A DNA stretch of 64,000 bases. Origin: Polytrichum commune (Eukaryota > Streptophyta > Polytrichopsida > Polytrichales > Polytrichaceae). The stretch covers positions 68,486,033 through 68,550,032 of the forward strand of contig OX485804.1 in the NCBI GenBank assembly GCA_950295325.1, read 5' to 3'. The notes under the pieces were generated by a model that was not told where the DNA came from, did not search any database, and saw only the letters and a program-made list of their open reading frames with translations. Below are positions 33,601 to 46,300 of this stretch, one piece after another; position 1 is the stretch's first letter, and each line of letters opens with the position of its first letter. A program made the translations under genes and the position numbers.

Positions 33601-36018
33601 ATGTTGACTTTGTAAAGTCTATACAAACAAAATGTTTAATTTGATTTATATTATATTTGACTGTTAGTTTCATGTTTATGATGGTCAAGATGCTTATAAT
33701 CAATTTAGATTCTTGTATAGTCTTTGCAATGATTCATATTATTTCATCTTTTTGCAAAATATAAATCTACTGATACTCTATTTGTTTTGATATAAGTTTT
33801 ACATCTTGCAAAGCAGGGAACCAAGAAAGTTGAAGGTATATTTTACAAAAGATCGCAATGTCATTTACAAGGCCGGAATTATTGTTTAGACTTGGATCTA
33901 AGCAATCTTCGACTATTGACAATTCATGATCATACCGACAATGCATTAACTGAACTCCAACTATTCAAAGTTCCTCCTTCACAACATCAAGAACATTTAT
34001 GTCAATTGAAGGCCATATTTATAAATGGTAACTTTCAACACTTGCCTAAGCAACTTTGGGAAGTGCATTCTTTGAAAATCCTTGATATTGAGGGATTGAA
34101 AATGCTCAAAGCATTGCATGAGGGACTTGGAAACTTGACTTCCTTGACACACTTGAATTTGACACAATGCAAAAGATTGAGAACATTACCAAAGGGACTA
34201 AGAAACCTCACTTCTTTGACCACGCTCGATTTGTGGGGATGTAAAAACTTGACAACATTACCGGAGGGACTTGGAAACCTCACTTCTTTAACCACGCTTG
34301 ATTTGTGGGGATGTAAAAACTTGACAACATTACCGGAAGGACTTGGAAACCTCACTTCCTTGACGGATCTTAATTTGGGGGAATGTTCAAGCTTGACAAG
34401 ATTACCCGAGGGACTTGCAAACCTCACTTCTTTGATAAAGCTTAATTTGCGAGATTGTGCAAGCTTGACAACATTACCAAAGGGACTTGGAAACCTCACT
34501 TCTTTGACGCAACTTAATTTGTATGAGTGTTCAAGCTTGACAACATTACCCGAGGGACTTGGAAACCTCACTTCTTTGATGCAACTTGATTTGTACTATT
34601 GTTCAAGCTTAACAACATTACCCCAAGGACTTGGAAACCTCACTTCTTTGACAAAGCTTGATTTGCCTGGTTGTTCAAGGTTGATAACGTTACCTGAAGG
34701 ACTTGGAAACCTCACTTCTTTGATGGAGCTTTATTTGTGGGGATGTTGGAGCTTGACAACATTACCCAAGGGACTTGAAAACCTCACTTCTCTGACAAAG
34801 CTTAATTTGCAATATTGTTCAAGCCTGTCAACATTACCTGAGGCACTTGGAAACCTCATATCTTTGACAGAGCTTGATTTATGCAATTGTTCAGGGTTGA
34901 CAACATTACCCGAGGGACTTGGAAACTTGACTTCTTTGACGATGCTTAAATTGGGGGGATGTTCAAGCTTGAGAACATTACCCGAGGCACTTGGAAACCT
35001 GACTTCTTTGACAGAGCTTAAATTGTGGGGATGTAAAGACTTGAGAACATTACCCGAGGGACTAGGAAACCTCACTTCTTTGATGGAGCTTTATGTACAA
35101 AATTCTTCAAACCTCACAACATTACCCGAGGGACTTGGAAACTTGATTTCTTTGACAGAGCTTAAATTGGTGGGATGTTCAAGCTTGACAACATTACCCA
35201 AGGGACTTGGAAACCTCACTTCTTTGACGTTGCTTGATTTGTATTATTGTTCAAGCTTAACAACATTACCCGAGGGACTTGGAAACCTCACTTCTTTGAC
35301 AAAGTTTGATTTGCCCGGTTGTTCAAGGTTGACAACATTACCCGAAGGACTTGGAAACCTCACTTCTTTGACAGAGCTTAAATTGTGGAGATGTTCAAGG
35401 TTGACAACATTACCTGAGGGATTTGGAAACCTCACTACTTTGACGCAACTTAATTTGTATGAGTGTTCAAGCTTGACAACATTACCTGAGGGACTTGGAA
35501 ACTGTAGTTCTTTCACAAAGCTTAATTTGTCGGGATGTTCAAGCTTGACAACTTTACCGGAGGGACTTGGAAATCTCATTTCTTTGAGGAAGGTTGATTT
35601 GGAGGGATGTTCAAGCTTGACAACATTACCTGAGGGACTTGGAAACCTCACTTCTTTGTCGGAGATTAATTTGTGTGGATGTTCACGCTTGATAACATTA
35701 CCCGAGGGACTTGGAAACCTAATTTCTTTGAGGAAGGTTGATTTGGAGGGATGTTCAAGCTTGACAACATTACCTGAGGGATTTGGAAACCTCAGTTCTT
35801 TGACAGAGCTTAAATTGTCAAATTGTTCAAGCTTGACAACATTACCCAAGGGATTTGAAAACCACACTTCTTTGAGAAAGGTTGATTTGGAGGGATGTTC
35901 AAGCTTGACAACATTACCCAAAGGCCTTGGAAACCTCACTTCTTTGACCACGTTTGATTTTTCAGCATGTGAAAACTTGACAACATCACCAAAGGGACTT
36001 GGAACCTCACTTCTTTGA
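30647..36018 (+). CDS. Kinase-NB-ARC-LRR immune receptor with N-terminal helical bundle
   Basis: Exons are 30647-32326, 32482-33558 and 33817-36018, giving 1652 residues. Both introns are GT-AG and phase 0. A hydrophobic N-terminus (about 1-30) leads into a helical region (about 40-160; NRKQCKHLLTKLNKVV, NWCQAIAF) resembling Cbl_N/MLKL-type four-helix bundles. A protein kinase (about 225-500) follows: glycine loop EEGGYGAVY, lysine K254, HLDLKPDN at about 365 (Leu replaces Arg of HRD, so non-RD), DYG at about 396 in place of DFG, and MAPE. The NB-ARC (about 590-915) has P-loop GMGGIGKTT, kinase-2 VLIILDDIRD, GLPL, FLDIACFF and MHD; the last features are TIR-NLR-like. A linker with VEGIFY precedes 26 LRRs of 24 residues. 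The protein should act in intracellular pathogen sensing. The array ends by frameshift, so this allele is probably truncated. The start is the first in-frame ATG; a further upstream exon is possible. Confidence 0.88.
34132..36003 (+). repeat. 72-bp LRR-coding tandem array, 26 exact-length units
   Basis: Consensus unit NLTSLTxLxLxxCSSLTTLPEGLG, always 24 residues with no length change over 1872 bp. Units 2 and 3 are identical in protein. Units 7-8 resemble 16-17 (DLYYC/DLPGC), unit 6 resembles 19 (LNLYEC), and units 21, 23 and 25 share RKVDLEGC. This shows block duplications inside the array. Confidence 0.95.
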
Positions 36019-36360
36019 TGAAGCTTGATTTGTGGTGATGTCTATGCTTGACAACATTATCGGAGGGATTTGGAAACCTCATTTCTTTGATGAAGCTTAA
36101 ATTGCGAGATTGTTCAAGCTTGACAACATTACCCAAGGGATTTGAAAACCTCACTTCTTTGATAGAGTTTAAATAATTGTCAAATTGTTCAAGCATGACA
36201 ACATTATCCGAGGGATTCGGAAACCTCAATTCTTTCACACAGCTGAAATTGGGGGGATGTTCAAGCTTGACAACATCACCCGAGGGACTTGGAAACCTCA
36301 TTTCTTTGATGGAGCTTGATTTGCATGATTGTTCAAGTTTGACAACATTGTTAAAGTAGA
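36019..36360 (+). pseudogene. LRR relics downstream of the receptor stop
   Basis: The repeat phrases continue past the stop: GGATTTGGAAACCTC, AGCTTGACAACATTACCC, GAGCTTGATTTGCATG. The array's own frame was lost when one A disappeared at 36003/36004 (GGAACCTC instead of GGAAACCTC). Further stops followed, for example in LW* and the TAA near 36174. About four to five units remain recognisable, ending at a TAG near 36357. Confidence 0.9.
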
Positions 36361-37150
36361 ATTTAGCACTATGTTTTAAGAACATCAATTTCTATGGTAA
36401 ACCACCCCGTTAGAAACTGAGTAGTTGGTCACAAATTGTCAAAAGGCCAAAAAATACCAGTTTACTAGTTGACGTTAAATTTGTCATGGTTGCAATTAGT
36501 GGTTAGACCATCCATTAGTTGGTTTATATTGTTTTACTACTGAACAATCTATTCAGTAGTAGTAATTATTTGGTGTTAGTAACTGGGTTGGTTAGAAAAT
36601 GACTTGTAGGTTCAAATTATTGAAATGGCATTGCAAGTCTTTTACTAGTTGACCGATTTTATGACCTTAGTGTGCCAAATGGTCATGTATTGGACTGAGG
36701 GGCAAAAATGTGTCAAGATTGCTAGTTGAAGTGTTTTGACAAGGTGGCAACCTACCAAGTTGACCCACCTAGTAGATGATTGTTTTGAAGTATATAAGGA
36801 TTGTCCTAAAGCCTCTTGGCTCTCTTAGTACACATAATATGCAAAGATAGCTTAAACTCTTAGAGAAGGTGTGTATGCTTGTGAGTTTTTGATGTGCACG
36901 GGTAGCATCCTAGAAATGTATGGAAGTCCAGACGGACCATAGTCTTGAAAAACAAGCAGTATAGTGTTGAAAGAGGGATTTAAAGAGTAGATCCATTGTT
37001 GATATTCTCTTATTATTTCTTTTCTTGTAAGCTAGATTAGTCCTTAGTGTTGACAAGATGTAGGTGTTTAATGTGTTACTGAAAATGTGCATCAGACAAC
37101 TTGTGATTCAGAACCAAACAATTCATAAGAAAGTAGAAAGGGGGGGGGGG
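36361..37150. other. Intergenic, no gene seen
   Basis: Spacer between LRR relics and solo LTR copy B, ending in a G-run (37141-37150). Confidence 0.55.
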
Positions 37151-38122
37151 TGTTGCAACCCTTGCTAGCGCCCCTTAACAGTGTTGATCATTTTTGAATT
37201 CTAGCAAAGGTCACGAACGCTAACTCTTCGCATTCCACCATGCGATGGTTAGCTCCCCATACTGCGGACCTCTTAGCCCATAGGAGGGGGACTAACCCTC
37301 CTACTCTTACATTCGAGACTCTCCCCTTAATTGATAACCAATGCTTAGATGTGGACTTCCATCCATGGAAGTCCAATCTTTAATTGATCATTGCGTTCCC
37401 GAAGCAGCACTACAACAATCCGAACCATACTAGGCAACTATGTCCCCATGTCCATGAAGGCCATGTCATTTGGCCTTGGGTGGGTTTGGTCGGCCACACT
37501 ACCTTACCCATATAAGCCTCTAAGATTTTTGGCAGGGCCCCTACCCCACCGTCAAGAATGCTTTTGTCTCTCTACCAAGAGTTGCCCGGGCCAAGTAGAC
37601 ATTTTCCCTTAGTTGTTGGGGCTAGATGCCCCCAGCAGCTTCAGAACAACATAATTTTTTTGTATGATCTTTGATGCTTGCATACAACCATTGCATCATC
37701 ATTTACGTTTCACATACATGCGGATGGACCCCTCACTTGCCCCATTTGGGCAAGTATTTAGGAAGTTATGCCTATTCAAACCTTGGCAATTCCGGGAGCT
37801 ACTCCCAGACCATTGATGTACCAGGGCATTGTCCCGGGACAACACCCCACTCAAATTGTCATATGTCCTAGCTCACACCTCCGATTCAAGTGTTATTGAA
37901 TATTTAAGAATTCACATGTCATAAGCTACATATAACTAATAGCCTTACCCTCGTGAATTCTAGTTTCCGTGGGTGGGAGGCGTACCCAACGCCTGGGGCC
38001 CTCACCCACATTAGGATCACTTGGGCCCTCTCACCGACGGCGCCACAAGTCCCAGGTGTCACTCCAGGGTCCCCCTTGTGTTCATGATGTTTTAGGCACT
38101 CCTCATGGAGAGGTGCGCGACA
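37151..38122. mobile_element. Solo LTR, copy B (no nested MITE)
   Basis: Begins TGTTGCAACCCTTGC and ends GAGGTGCGCGACA, 972 bp, homologous to copy A at 20933-22305. The flanks are GGGGG (left) and GTGGG (right), so a 5-bp duplication is plausible but imperfect. At the position of copy A's MITE this copy reads straight through (CTTACCCTCGTGAATTCTAG). Confidence 0.75.
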
Positions 38123-39929
38123 GTGGGTATGCGCAGACGTGATGGTCATGGGAGGACGTGCATAGCAAGTAGTTAGAATGACCTAAAAATGTACCATAGG
38201 TTGGTAGAAGGTTAGAGAGGTTAGATCGGAACTTGGTTTGTGAAAATCACCACCGGAAGTTGGTGGATCTTATTAAAAATGTGAGCTGGTCGAAAATATG
38301 AAAGTGGTTAGAATGACCTGAAAACTCTATCTCCAAGGCTAGATAGGCCATCATAGGCGTAGGAGTTTGGGCCATAGGCAAGATGATTTTGGGTCGCACT
38401 ATCCAATGGATGTGTGGTGTTAGCATGCTATTCAATTTACATGCCATACATGGTATATTCTATTTGCAATAACATGAGTGTCATACGATTTCCCCTTCAA
38501 TATGATCTAATGTTTGGATTGTCCTACCTAAACCATCTGGATATGAGTTCTTTATTGGGTCCTTGATATGAACACCCGCTTCAAAGTATTTACATCTTAC
38601 AACAATCTCCAATATTTGTGTCATTTTATCCATGTTCTTCTGTTTGTAAAGGTCTCATAATGCCCAAAAAGTCCCAAATTAACAAATATAGTGTTACAAG
38701 TCTTCAGTGTTCAAGAAGAGAATTTGAAAAAACTCTCCTGTACAATTACGTCACGCAACTCTTGTGAGTCCATGAGTGTGTACATGGCCTTAATAAAATA
38801 GAAGAGAACAATACAGTCCTCTTCTGAAGGCCAATGATCCATTTGCTATAATCAATCATTCATGTGGGCTAGACCTAGGAAATGTAACAAGTTGTTGATA
38901 AAGGGTGGGCAATGGGCCAAACAACTACACCGTTTATGGTATCTAGTGTCATGTACACTATTTGCGAAGGGCCTAAACTAGATGCCTAGAGGTTTCAAAG
39001 TGTCACGTCTGCTAAATGTCAATATGACTCCATTCGTCCACATAAGTAATTTTTTGAAGTGAAAACATATTTACATTATAAAATTTAGAGTAGCACATTG
39101 GGATACTTTAGATGATAGTCATGTGTTTTAGTATGCAAGGGGAATATGTTATCGAGCATGCTAATGGCAAGTGTCATGTGTTAACATTTTAGTATCTAAG
39201 AGGAAGGTATTCTTGAGCATACTAATGCCAAGTGTCATTTGTGTATACTTTAGTCAACTTGTAGGCCATTGTTTAACATAGGCATACACTTCATAACATT
39301 ATTGAACATACTCATGCCAAGATGTTAGCACACTAAAACACCAAGTTGTCATGAGGTTACACTAATGGCAAAGTTGTTGGTCATTAGTGTAACCTAGGAC
39401 ACTCCTCAAAATAGGGTAAGTGCATGGGGGGGGGGGGGGTGGACCATTCATTGGAAACCCAAAATGATGTGCATGGGTTGCTATGAAATCAAACCCCCTA
39501 TATACGAGAAGTTTATGGAGAAAAACAAATGCATACGTACCAACTGCAGGCAAGGAAATGGACTCATGTATTTATACTAAGTTTTTCAGTTTAATATGAT
39601 AAATGCCTCCACTTCATATAAACCATGAACTAAATGTGCCTTTATGACATATGAAATTCACTTTCACTTTCCAACGAGAAATCATTGAACATTTTTTCAT
39701 CCATAGCGTGTAAGTCAATGATTGCATCAAACAAACAAAGACAAAAACATATTAACTTAGCCACAATGTGGAAAGCAAAACTCAATGGAGCCACGAGCAC
39801 TCCAAGCACCTCTAGTCTATAAACACTTAGAACCCAATATGCAAACCCTAATAGGAATGAACAAGGTTGTCATTGGGGACTATTTCCATATGACAAGAGT
39901 GGATGAAAACGCGAATTCAATGAAACTAA
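38123..39929. other. Intergenic, no gene seen
   Basis: AT-rich. A run of 14 G lies near 39427-39440. No coding region supported. Confidence 0.55.
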
Positions 39930-40329
39930 CACATCTATTGTCAAGTTTTTTTTAAAGCTTAGGGCCCCCTTTTGTACATCTACCTTTATTTCATATTTCT
40001 TGATAGTCTTTTTGAATGGACACACTAGAGAAAAAATACTAATACCTCTCCTTTCTGTATATTATGTACGCTAATGCCTCAACTAACACCCCTTCTTACA
40101 CTCATGTTAGTTCATACATACTATGTTAGTTCACACATCTATTGTCAAGTTTTTTTTAAAGCTTAGGGCCCCCTTTTGTACATCTACCTTTATTTCATAT
40201 TTCTTGATAGTCTTTTTGAATGGACACACTAGAGAAAAAATACTAATACCTCTCCTTTCTGTATATTATGTACACTAATGCCTCAACTAACACCCCTTCT
40301 TACACTCATGTTAGTTCATACATACTATG
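39930..40329. repeat. Recent tandem duplication 3' of the alpha-kinase gene
   Basis: Segments 39930-40125 and 40134-40329 (196 bp each, offset 204) differ at one base that I can see, TACG versus TACA, a CpG-type transition. The duplication ends 68 bp beyond the stop of the minus-strand alpha-kinase gene and probably lies in its 3' UTR or terminator region. Confidence 0.92.
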
Positions 40330-40397
40330 AAGAGTCCACCCCCCGGGGTACACAATTACGCATATGACACTAAATACCATAATCGGTGTACCTCTTC

Positions 40398-43300
40398 TCA
40401 TGATAATCGTGTCAATCCCAATTCTTTGCAAACCTCATTGCAATCATGGCTTGCAGAGAATAATTTGAATCCCTCTGATCCAAGGTTGGTGTGTGTGTCG
40501 ATGTGGTTATGTGTGAGAAAACGCATCACATCGGAACAATGGATAACAGGATCACTGAGGCATAAGTACTCATCTTGTCTGTGTACGTTTTCCCGGATCT
40601 CAACACCTCGTGGGTTGACTTGAATCATCAACAGAGTGTCGGATATGTGATGTGTCCAATGTGTGAATGCTTGCAAGATGTCGTCATGGTGACCAGGTGT
40701 CTTTGGAGAGCCTTTTGAAGAGCCTTTTGGGTCTTCGACCACATTGTAAAACTTTGTGTTCTCTCCAGAGCCAACGCTCAGAGTAGTCACTTTAGGGAAC
40801 TCCAACTTCGGTCCAATCTTGTGTCTCTCAATGTTCCTGTGGCCGAATTGCACTTGAAACTGTGAGTTTTGCAACTAAACAATCAACAGACTCAAGCACA
40901 TCCAGAGGCGAGCTTGGAGATGCTCTAGTTTAATACTAAATTACTATCGCTTCCATTGCAGTCACTGATGCAAAGATTGACAAAAAACTTTATGTTGGAT
41001 TCATAGAAATTATTTCTCAGATATGGGATTAAGGTTTTCAAGAACAAGAAACGGACACAATATAGGCCACCCTTTATGCTTCATTGAGAATGTAGAAAGG
41101 GTCACATGTTTTACACTGACCTTCCTAATATCATGCATGTGGTAATCAAAGTGCTCATGATATTAAGGAGGTATCTAAGGTTAACATGGATGTGTGATAA
41201 TGGTCAATTAGCGTAACATGTGACATTATGGATTAATACAAAGTCAATATTGCAATAATGACTATGATGATAACATGACGTGTGCGAACGTGTGATTTGA
41301 ATTCTTTGGTGGATTATTTTAATGTCGAAACCTATGATATATGGGAGGGAAGTGTAACAACAAGGAGGGAGATTAAATTGAGCACATCCGTTCCCTAGGG
41401 TTTGGGGATATAAGAGAGGGAGTGACATTATGAAAGGTGATATTACAGATGTTAGGGTGTATTTGACAAACTTACTCATTGAATGCTGCGGCCATTCGAG
41501 TGGCAACTGAGTGCACCTCCATCCGCGCCAAATAATGATCCCCCTTGTGCCAGTCTCTAATGAAACTTGTGAGGCTATGGTCGTTCTCCACTGGGGTTTT
41601 GAACCTATACGCAACCGCATCCCTACAAGTCCACAATGCGCCCACTGTCAAGGATATGGAACTTGATCCATTCAACACTCCAAGAGTCAAACTAGTCTAT
41701 GTTGGTAGCCTGAAATTAACTTTTGCTTGCAGAAATAACTAAGCTTGAATCTATCCTGAAGCCGCAACAATGACTTAATCGTAGCTTGAGTTTCCACTCA
41801 CTTGGGAGCTTCTCCTGGCACTGTCACCCTTGCAAGGTAAGGCCACATTGCTGGGTGATCATCTTTAAAGGGTGTCTCTGCAATCTGCACTTGCACTTTC
41901 TCCCGCCCTTCCATGTAAAGCAAATCTTTGTTTTCTGCGATTGTAGTTATCAGGTCCTCCAGTTCTTCACACCATCTGCAATATTGCATTTGACATTGTT
42001 CAATCGCAAGCTTGCAAAAGACAGGGTTGTCATGTGACAGGTCACCCCATCATCAGAATGACGGGAAGAAATTAGCTGATCACATTGCTCCACATTAGTT
42101 ATCTGATTGACATCCCACTCGACCTCCAAGGTTGTCTTTTGGCCAACGAGTCAACCAACCGACTTCTCCAAGGAGGGGAAAAAGAACTCCAATTTAATTT
42201 ACTCTACATGATCTCGACACATGGTTGCTACAGTCAACCAAACTGACTGGGGGACAAATTCCAAAACAAACGACCAATAAATTCTAAGAAAAACCAAATT
42301 CTTCTCATAACATTGTTCAACTACCATCAATTGTTCCATTCTAATAATATCAATGACAATACTTCACCCAAGTTTAACCGGTTGAATTTGTTGGAGAAGA
42401 AAAATAAGTAAGGTATAATTCCGAATAGTATCTGGCTTATTCCCGACCCCACCTAGTGTACAATACTAGCTGGATAATCATTTTATGGTTTTTTTTCCAC
42501 GTCCTCTGACAATCTACATCAAAATTGACGGCAAAATCGACCATCAAATCTAATCTGACAATTCCAAGAGAATTTGAAGATTGCATTTGAATCTTTTCAG
42601 GGATTCGAAAATCAATTCATTAAAGTCTATGTCCAGGACCAGTGTTGTGCGTCATCATAATGTTCAATTCGCAGATAAAACATAAGCTGGTAATGAAGTG
42701 ACATATCAATCATACTCTGGAATCTCAAGTGAACTTGCAAACAGTTGAAAAAACAAACAAACACATATCTTACTTGTGTTCAAAATAGGATTGGCACTGA
42801 ATCTGGTTTGGTAGTGGTTGCTTATCAATCTGTTCGCGAAGGTACTCGGTGATGGGCGGAAGCAGAGGCTTTGTCGGTGGTTTGAGCACCACATCTGTGG
42901 TCATGGACTTCAAATCTTTAAATTTCATGTCCACAATTTCCAACGAGCCTCCAAGTGCTGTTTCGACGTCTTGTTTCTTCATGGAATACTGTGGGCGAAA
43001 TCTGTCATCTGTGATGTGGAATATCTTTCTGTTTGTCGCCTTCCAATCAAACATAGCCAAGTACTCCTCGAATTTGGAAGGTCCTTCAAAGTATTCATGT
43101 GTCTGGCTTCTATAATCACTATTATTAGCCCCAAACCTTGACAAAGCCCTTTTCAAAAGATTGGTGAACCTGTGAGTGAAGTCGCATGGCTCAGCATCAA
43201 ACTTGACAGATTTGTGATACTTGTAATCTCTGTATGGAGCAAAGGCTATACGCAACTTCCATCCCTGCTTCTTATTCTCAGATGCCATTCTGTCCACAAT

Positions 43301-46300
43301 CGTCCCAATAAACCTGATGTATTCCTGCAAATTCAAGTGAAATCATATCATGACATTATCCAACTGAGTATGAAGGGTGGGCTGGGCTGGGCTGGGCTGG
43401 GAATCTGTCAAGTAGTATGTGGAATCTATCCCATGTAATTCTCTTAGCACAACAGAATCAATTTGATAAGCTTGGGTGAAACTTATCATTGATATTATTA
43501 GAGTGGAACGGTTGATAGCAGTTGAATTATGTTCTGAATTATCACAACCGGTAATCACAAAATTGAAACGTGGCTCCAAAATTTGAATATTGGTCTCAAA
43601 TCAATGTGGATTCACTATACCATATAACTATGGAATTCAAACCCACATTTCACTTGAGCAATGAAGAATATTGGGAACTTCCATTATAACTAAGACATGT
43701 GACCTATTGTAGGCACTTCCAACTCCACAGATAATTTTGGTCATTGGATAGGATCAAGAATTCTCACTTCCAATTACCAATTGTGGATCACAAAGATCGT
43801 CATTACAAGTTTCAAAATTGAAGTTGAGATGCAATACATTCAGAAAGGGTCAAAATGAAGATTATCCTTCTCTTTAGATGATCATAGAGGCCCTTGGGAG
43901 GCCCTCTTGATTGTGTTAACTTAGTTATTGAACTTAGAATGGTTGTCATATTTTAAGCACATAGTCCAATCTATTTGTAAGACGTGTCATTCTATTAAAT
44001 GTTTGTTCTAAACTCCAAGCTTACCATAAACCCTAGAATATAGTTGTCCCATTCAAGAAGACTGACCACATAAGGCCCACATAAGGTAAGTTTGACTAGA
44101 AATAACACCAACCTTTTGGCGACACCTATGTTTCATCTTTACATTTATTTTTTATCAAGTGAGTGCAATGATGCCATTAAGTAAGCCATTATTAAAAGCG
44201 AATAATCATATGTGGCATTAGGTACAAAGTAGCACCACTTTGGCCAAACACAAGATAGTGGTGTAAGAAGGATGTAATAACGCTTTAAGAAGACCACCAA
44301 CTTTGGCCAATCACAATTTTTAGCAATCTAGGATCTACTCATTTAACGAGGCAGTTAAGTTTTTACAAACTAGAGGCTCTTGGAGCACTCATTGGCTCCC
44401 TTGGGTTTTTCTCTGAGCATTGATTGTGGTTAACTTATTATGCTTCTGTCTTTGTTAGTTTGATGCCTACTATTTTGTAATATAAAATATGTACATGCAA
44501 TGGAAGAATTTATCACATTAAATCAAAAAACTTAGTGTACATACATGTATCCATTTTCTAACCTACTATTAGTATGTATACATGTGTCTCCTTTATAGAT
44601 TTCTTGTATATAAAGGGCTTAATTTCAAAGTGGCCCACACACACTATGATCAGGGAGAACCGGCAGTTAGTTACAAATGAACCGGTCGAGTTTGAGAAAT
44701 AACCAGTTGAAGTTCAAGACTGCAGGAAAATTACCGATCATTTCAGAGGAATTTATAGAATATACCCCAATTTAATAAAGGAAAACCGAAGAATGTCGAC
44801 ACGTAACCGGTTGGACTTGCAAACACTAGGATCTCAACCGATTATGCCCAAAAATCTCCCCAATCATTGCACACACATCATTTAGATTCCCAATGAAGAA
44901 TCCACCCCCGAAGGTTCTACAAAAAGTGACAATAATCTCATTTAATAGAAGACTTTCACATGCAATAAAGTTGATTTCTTGGTGATACTCACCTTAGTGC
45001 AAAGTAAAAGGCTCTTTCTTTGAATTGACCTTGCTAATTTATGTAAATCGCATATATATTGTTATTATGAATGTTATTTATGCTAACTTGTTAATTTAAG
45101 AAAAAAACTTGTAAATTGTTCACGGTGTTGCAAACTCCATACATAAATGTTTTCAAAAGATTTTGAGCTACTTAACCTTCCGAAAGGTCCAAAAGCATGA
45201 ACCCTCTAACAAGTCACTTTTAGGCTCAAATAGCTTACCCATAACTTAAGGTAGAGGTGCTTGAATCCAACATAGTAATAATTTGGACACCTTACATTTG
45301 AGCGGCATATGGTTAGGTGTGGATTGAAGAATGGACACCAAAAAGACATGTATTTTAAAGGGATTGGACTACATGCTCAAAAGTATGCCAATCAATCTAA
45401 GTTCAATAGTCAACATGATTGGATGGGACCTATATGGCTACTAAATGAGCTTCAAAAACAATGAGGCAAATGGCTACATGAGCACATTTTGGGTTTGCTA
45501 ATCATCGCGCACCAATTGCATGTTTTGACCCTATGAAATCTTGATGATGTGTCATGTCCTCATTGGACAACATCACGTTGAATATAAATTATAACGCACA
45601 ATTGCCGTGAGATGATCAACGCTACGTCTCATATTGTACATGTGTCACACTGCTACAAGCTGTAGCAAGGTGCTTTGCGTATATTATCTAGTGCATATCC
45701 TACAAGTAGTGGGTGCTAAGAGGAAAGCGTCCAAATAACATACGTCTACCCTACCTTACTTGTGAATCATTGGTTTTTGCTTTCCACGTAAATTATTAGA
45801 ATTTTGAATGAACATATGTAGAGGGTGCTAAAACCAACACCCTACCCGACACCGACACCCTAAAGTCTTGGATAGTAGACACATATGGATTCTAAATTTT
45901 GTCCACCACCTTTATGTCAAGCCTCCTTTATGATTTTGAATAATCCACCCATAAAACTTTGAACCCTTATAACTTTTGCATACAAAACCCAAAAAAGACA
46001 TACTTTGGTGCGTTGGAATCCCCTCCAATTGGCCAACAAGAAAAAATTGAAATTATGTAAGCCTAATTATAGTAGCTAAACTCAGCGCTTAAAGTGACGG
46101 TTTTAGCACCCTCTACCACCTTAAGTACATACCTTCATCTTTTGTACACCATTGTCGCTTACATGTGCATCCACATGCACCAAAAATGCAACATCCAACT
46201 GTCGACCCTGAACAATCTTCTCCTTTATTGTTGCCTCGCGTATCCTTGACTCCCTTTCTCGCTTCAACTTCTTAACCTCAGCGTTTCTCGCTTCAAGCTC

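Noticed and set aside
34132-36003. Direct repeats resembling a CRISPR array
   Set aside because: Units are contiguous 72-bp coding repeats with no spacers, in a eukaryotic immune-receptor exon.
34035-36388. Several long minus-strand ORFs with repeated RFPSPSGNVVKLEH-like units
   Set aside because: They are the antisense of the 72-bp LRR repeat. A repeat length divisible by three keeps one antisense frame open. No independent evidence of coding.
41623-41709. Earlier acceptors for alpha-kinase exon 4 (41709 or 41690)
   Set aside because: The first gives an in-frame TAG; the second adds residues without family similarity. The acceptor before 41622 keeps the frame and joins PGEAPK to DAVAYRFKTP.
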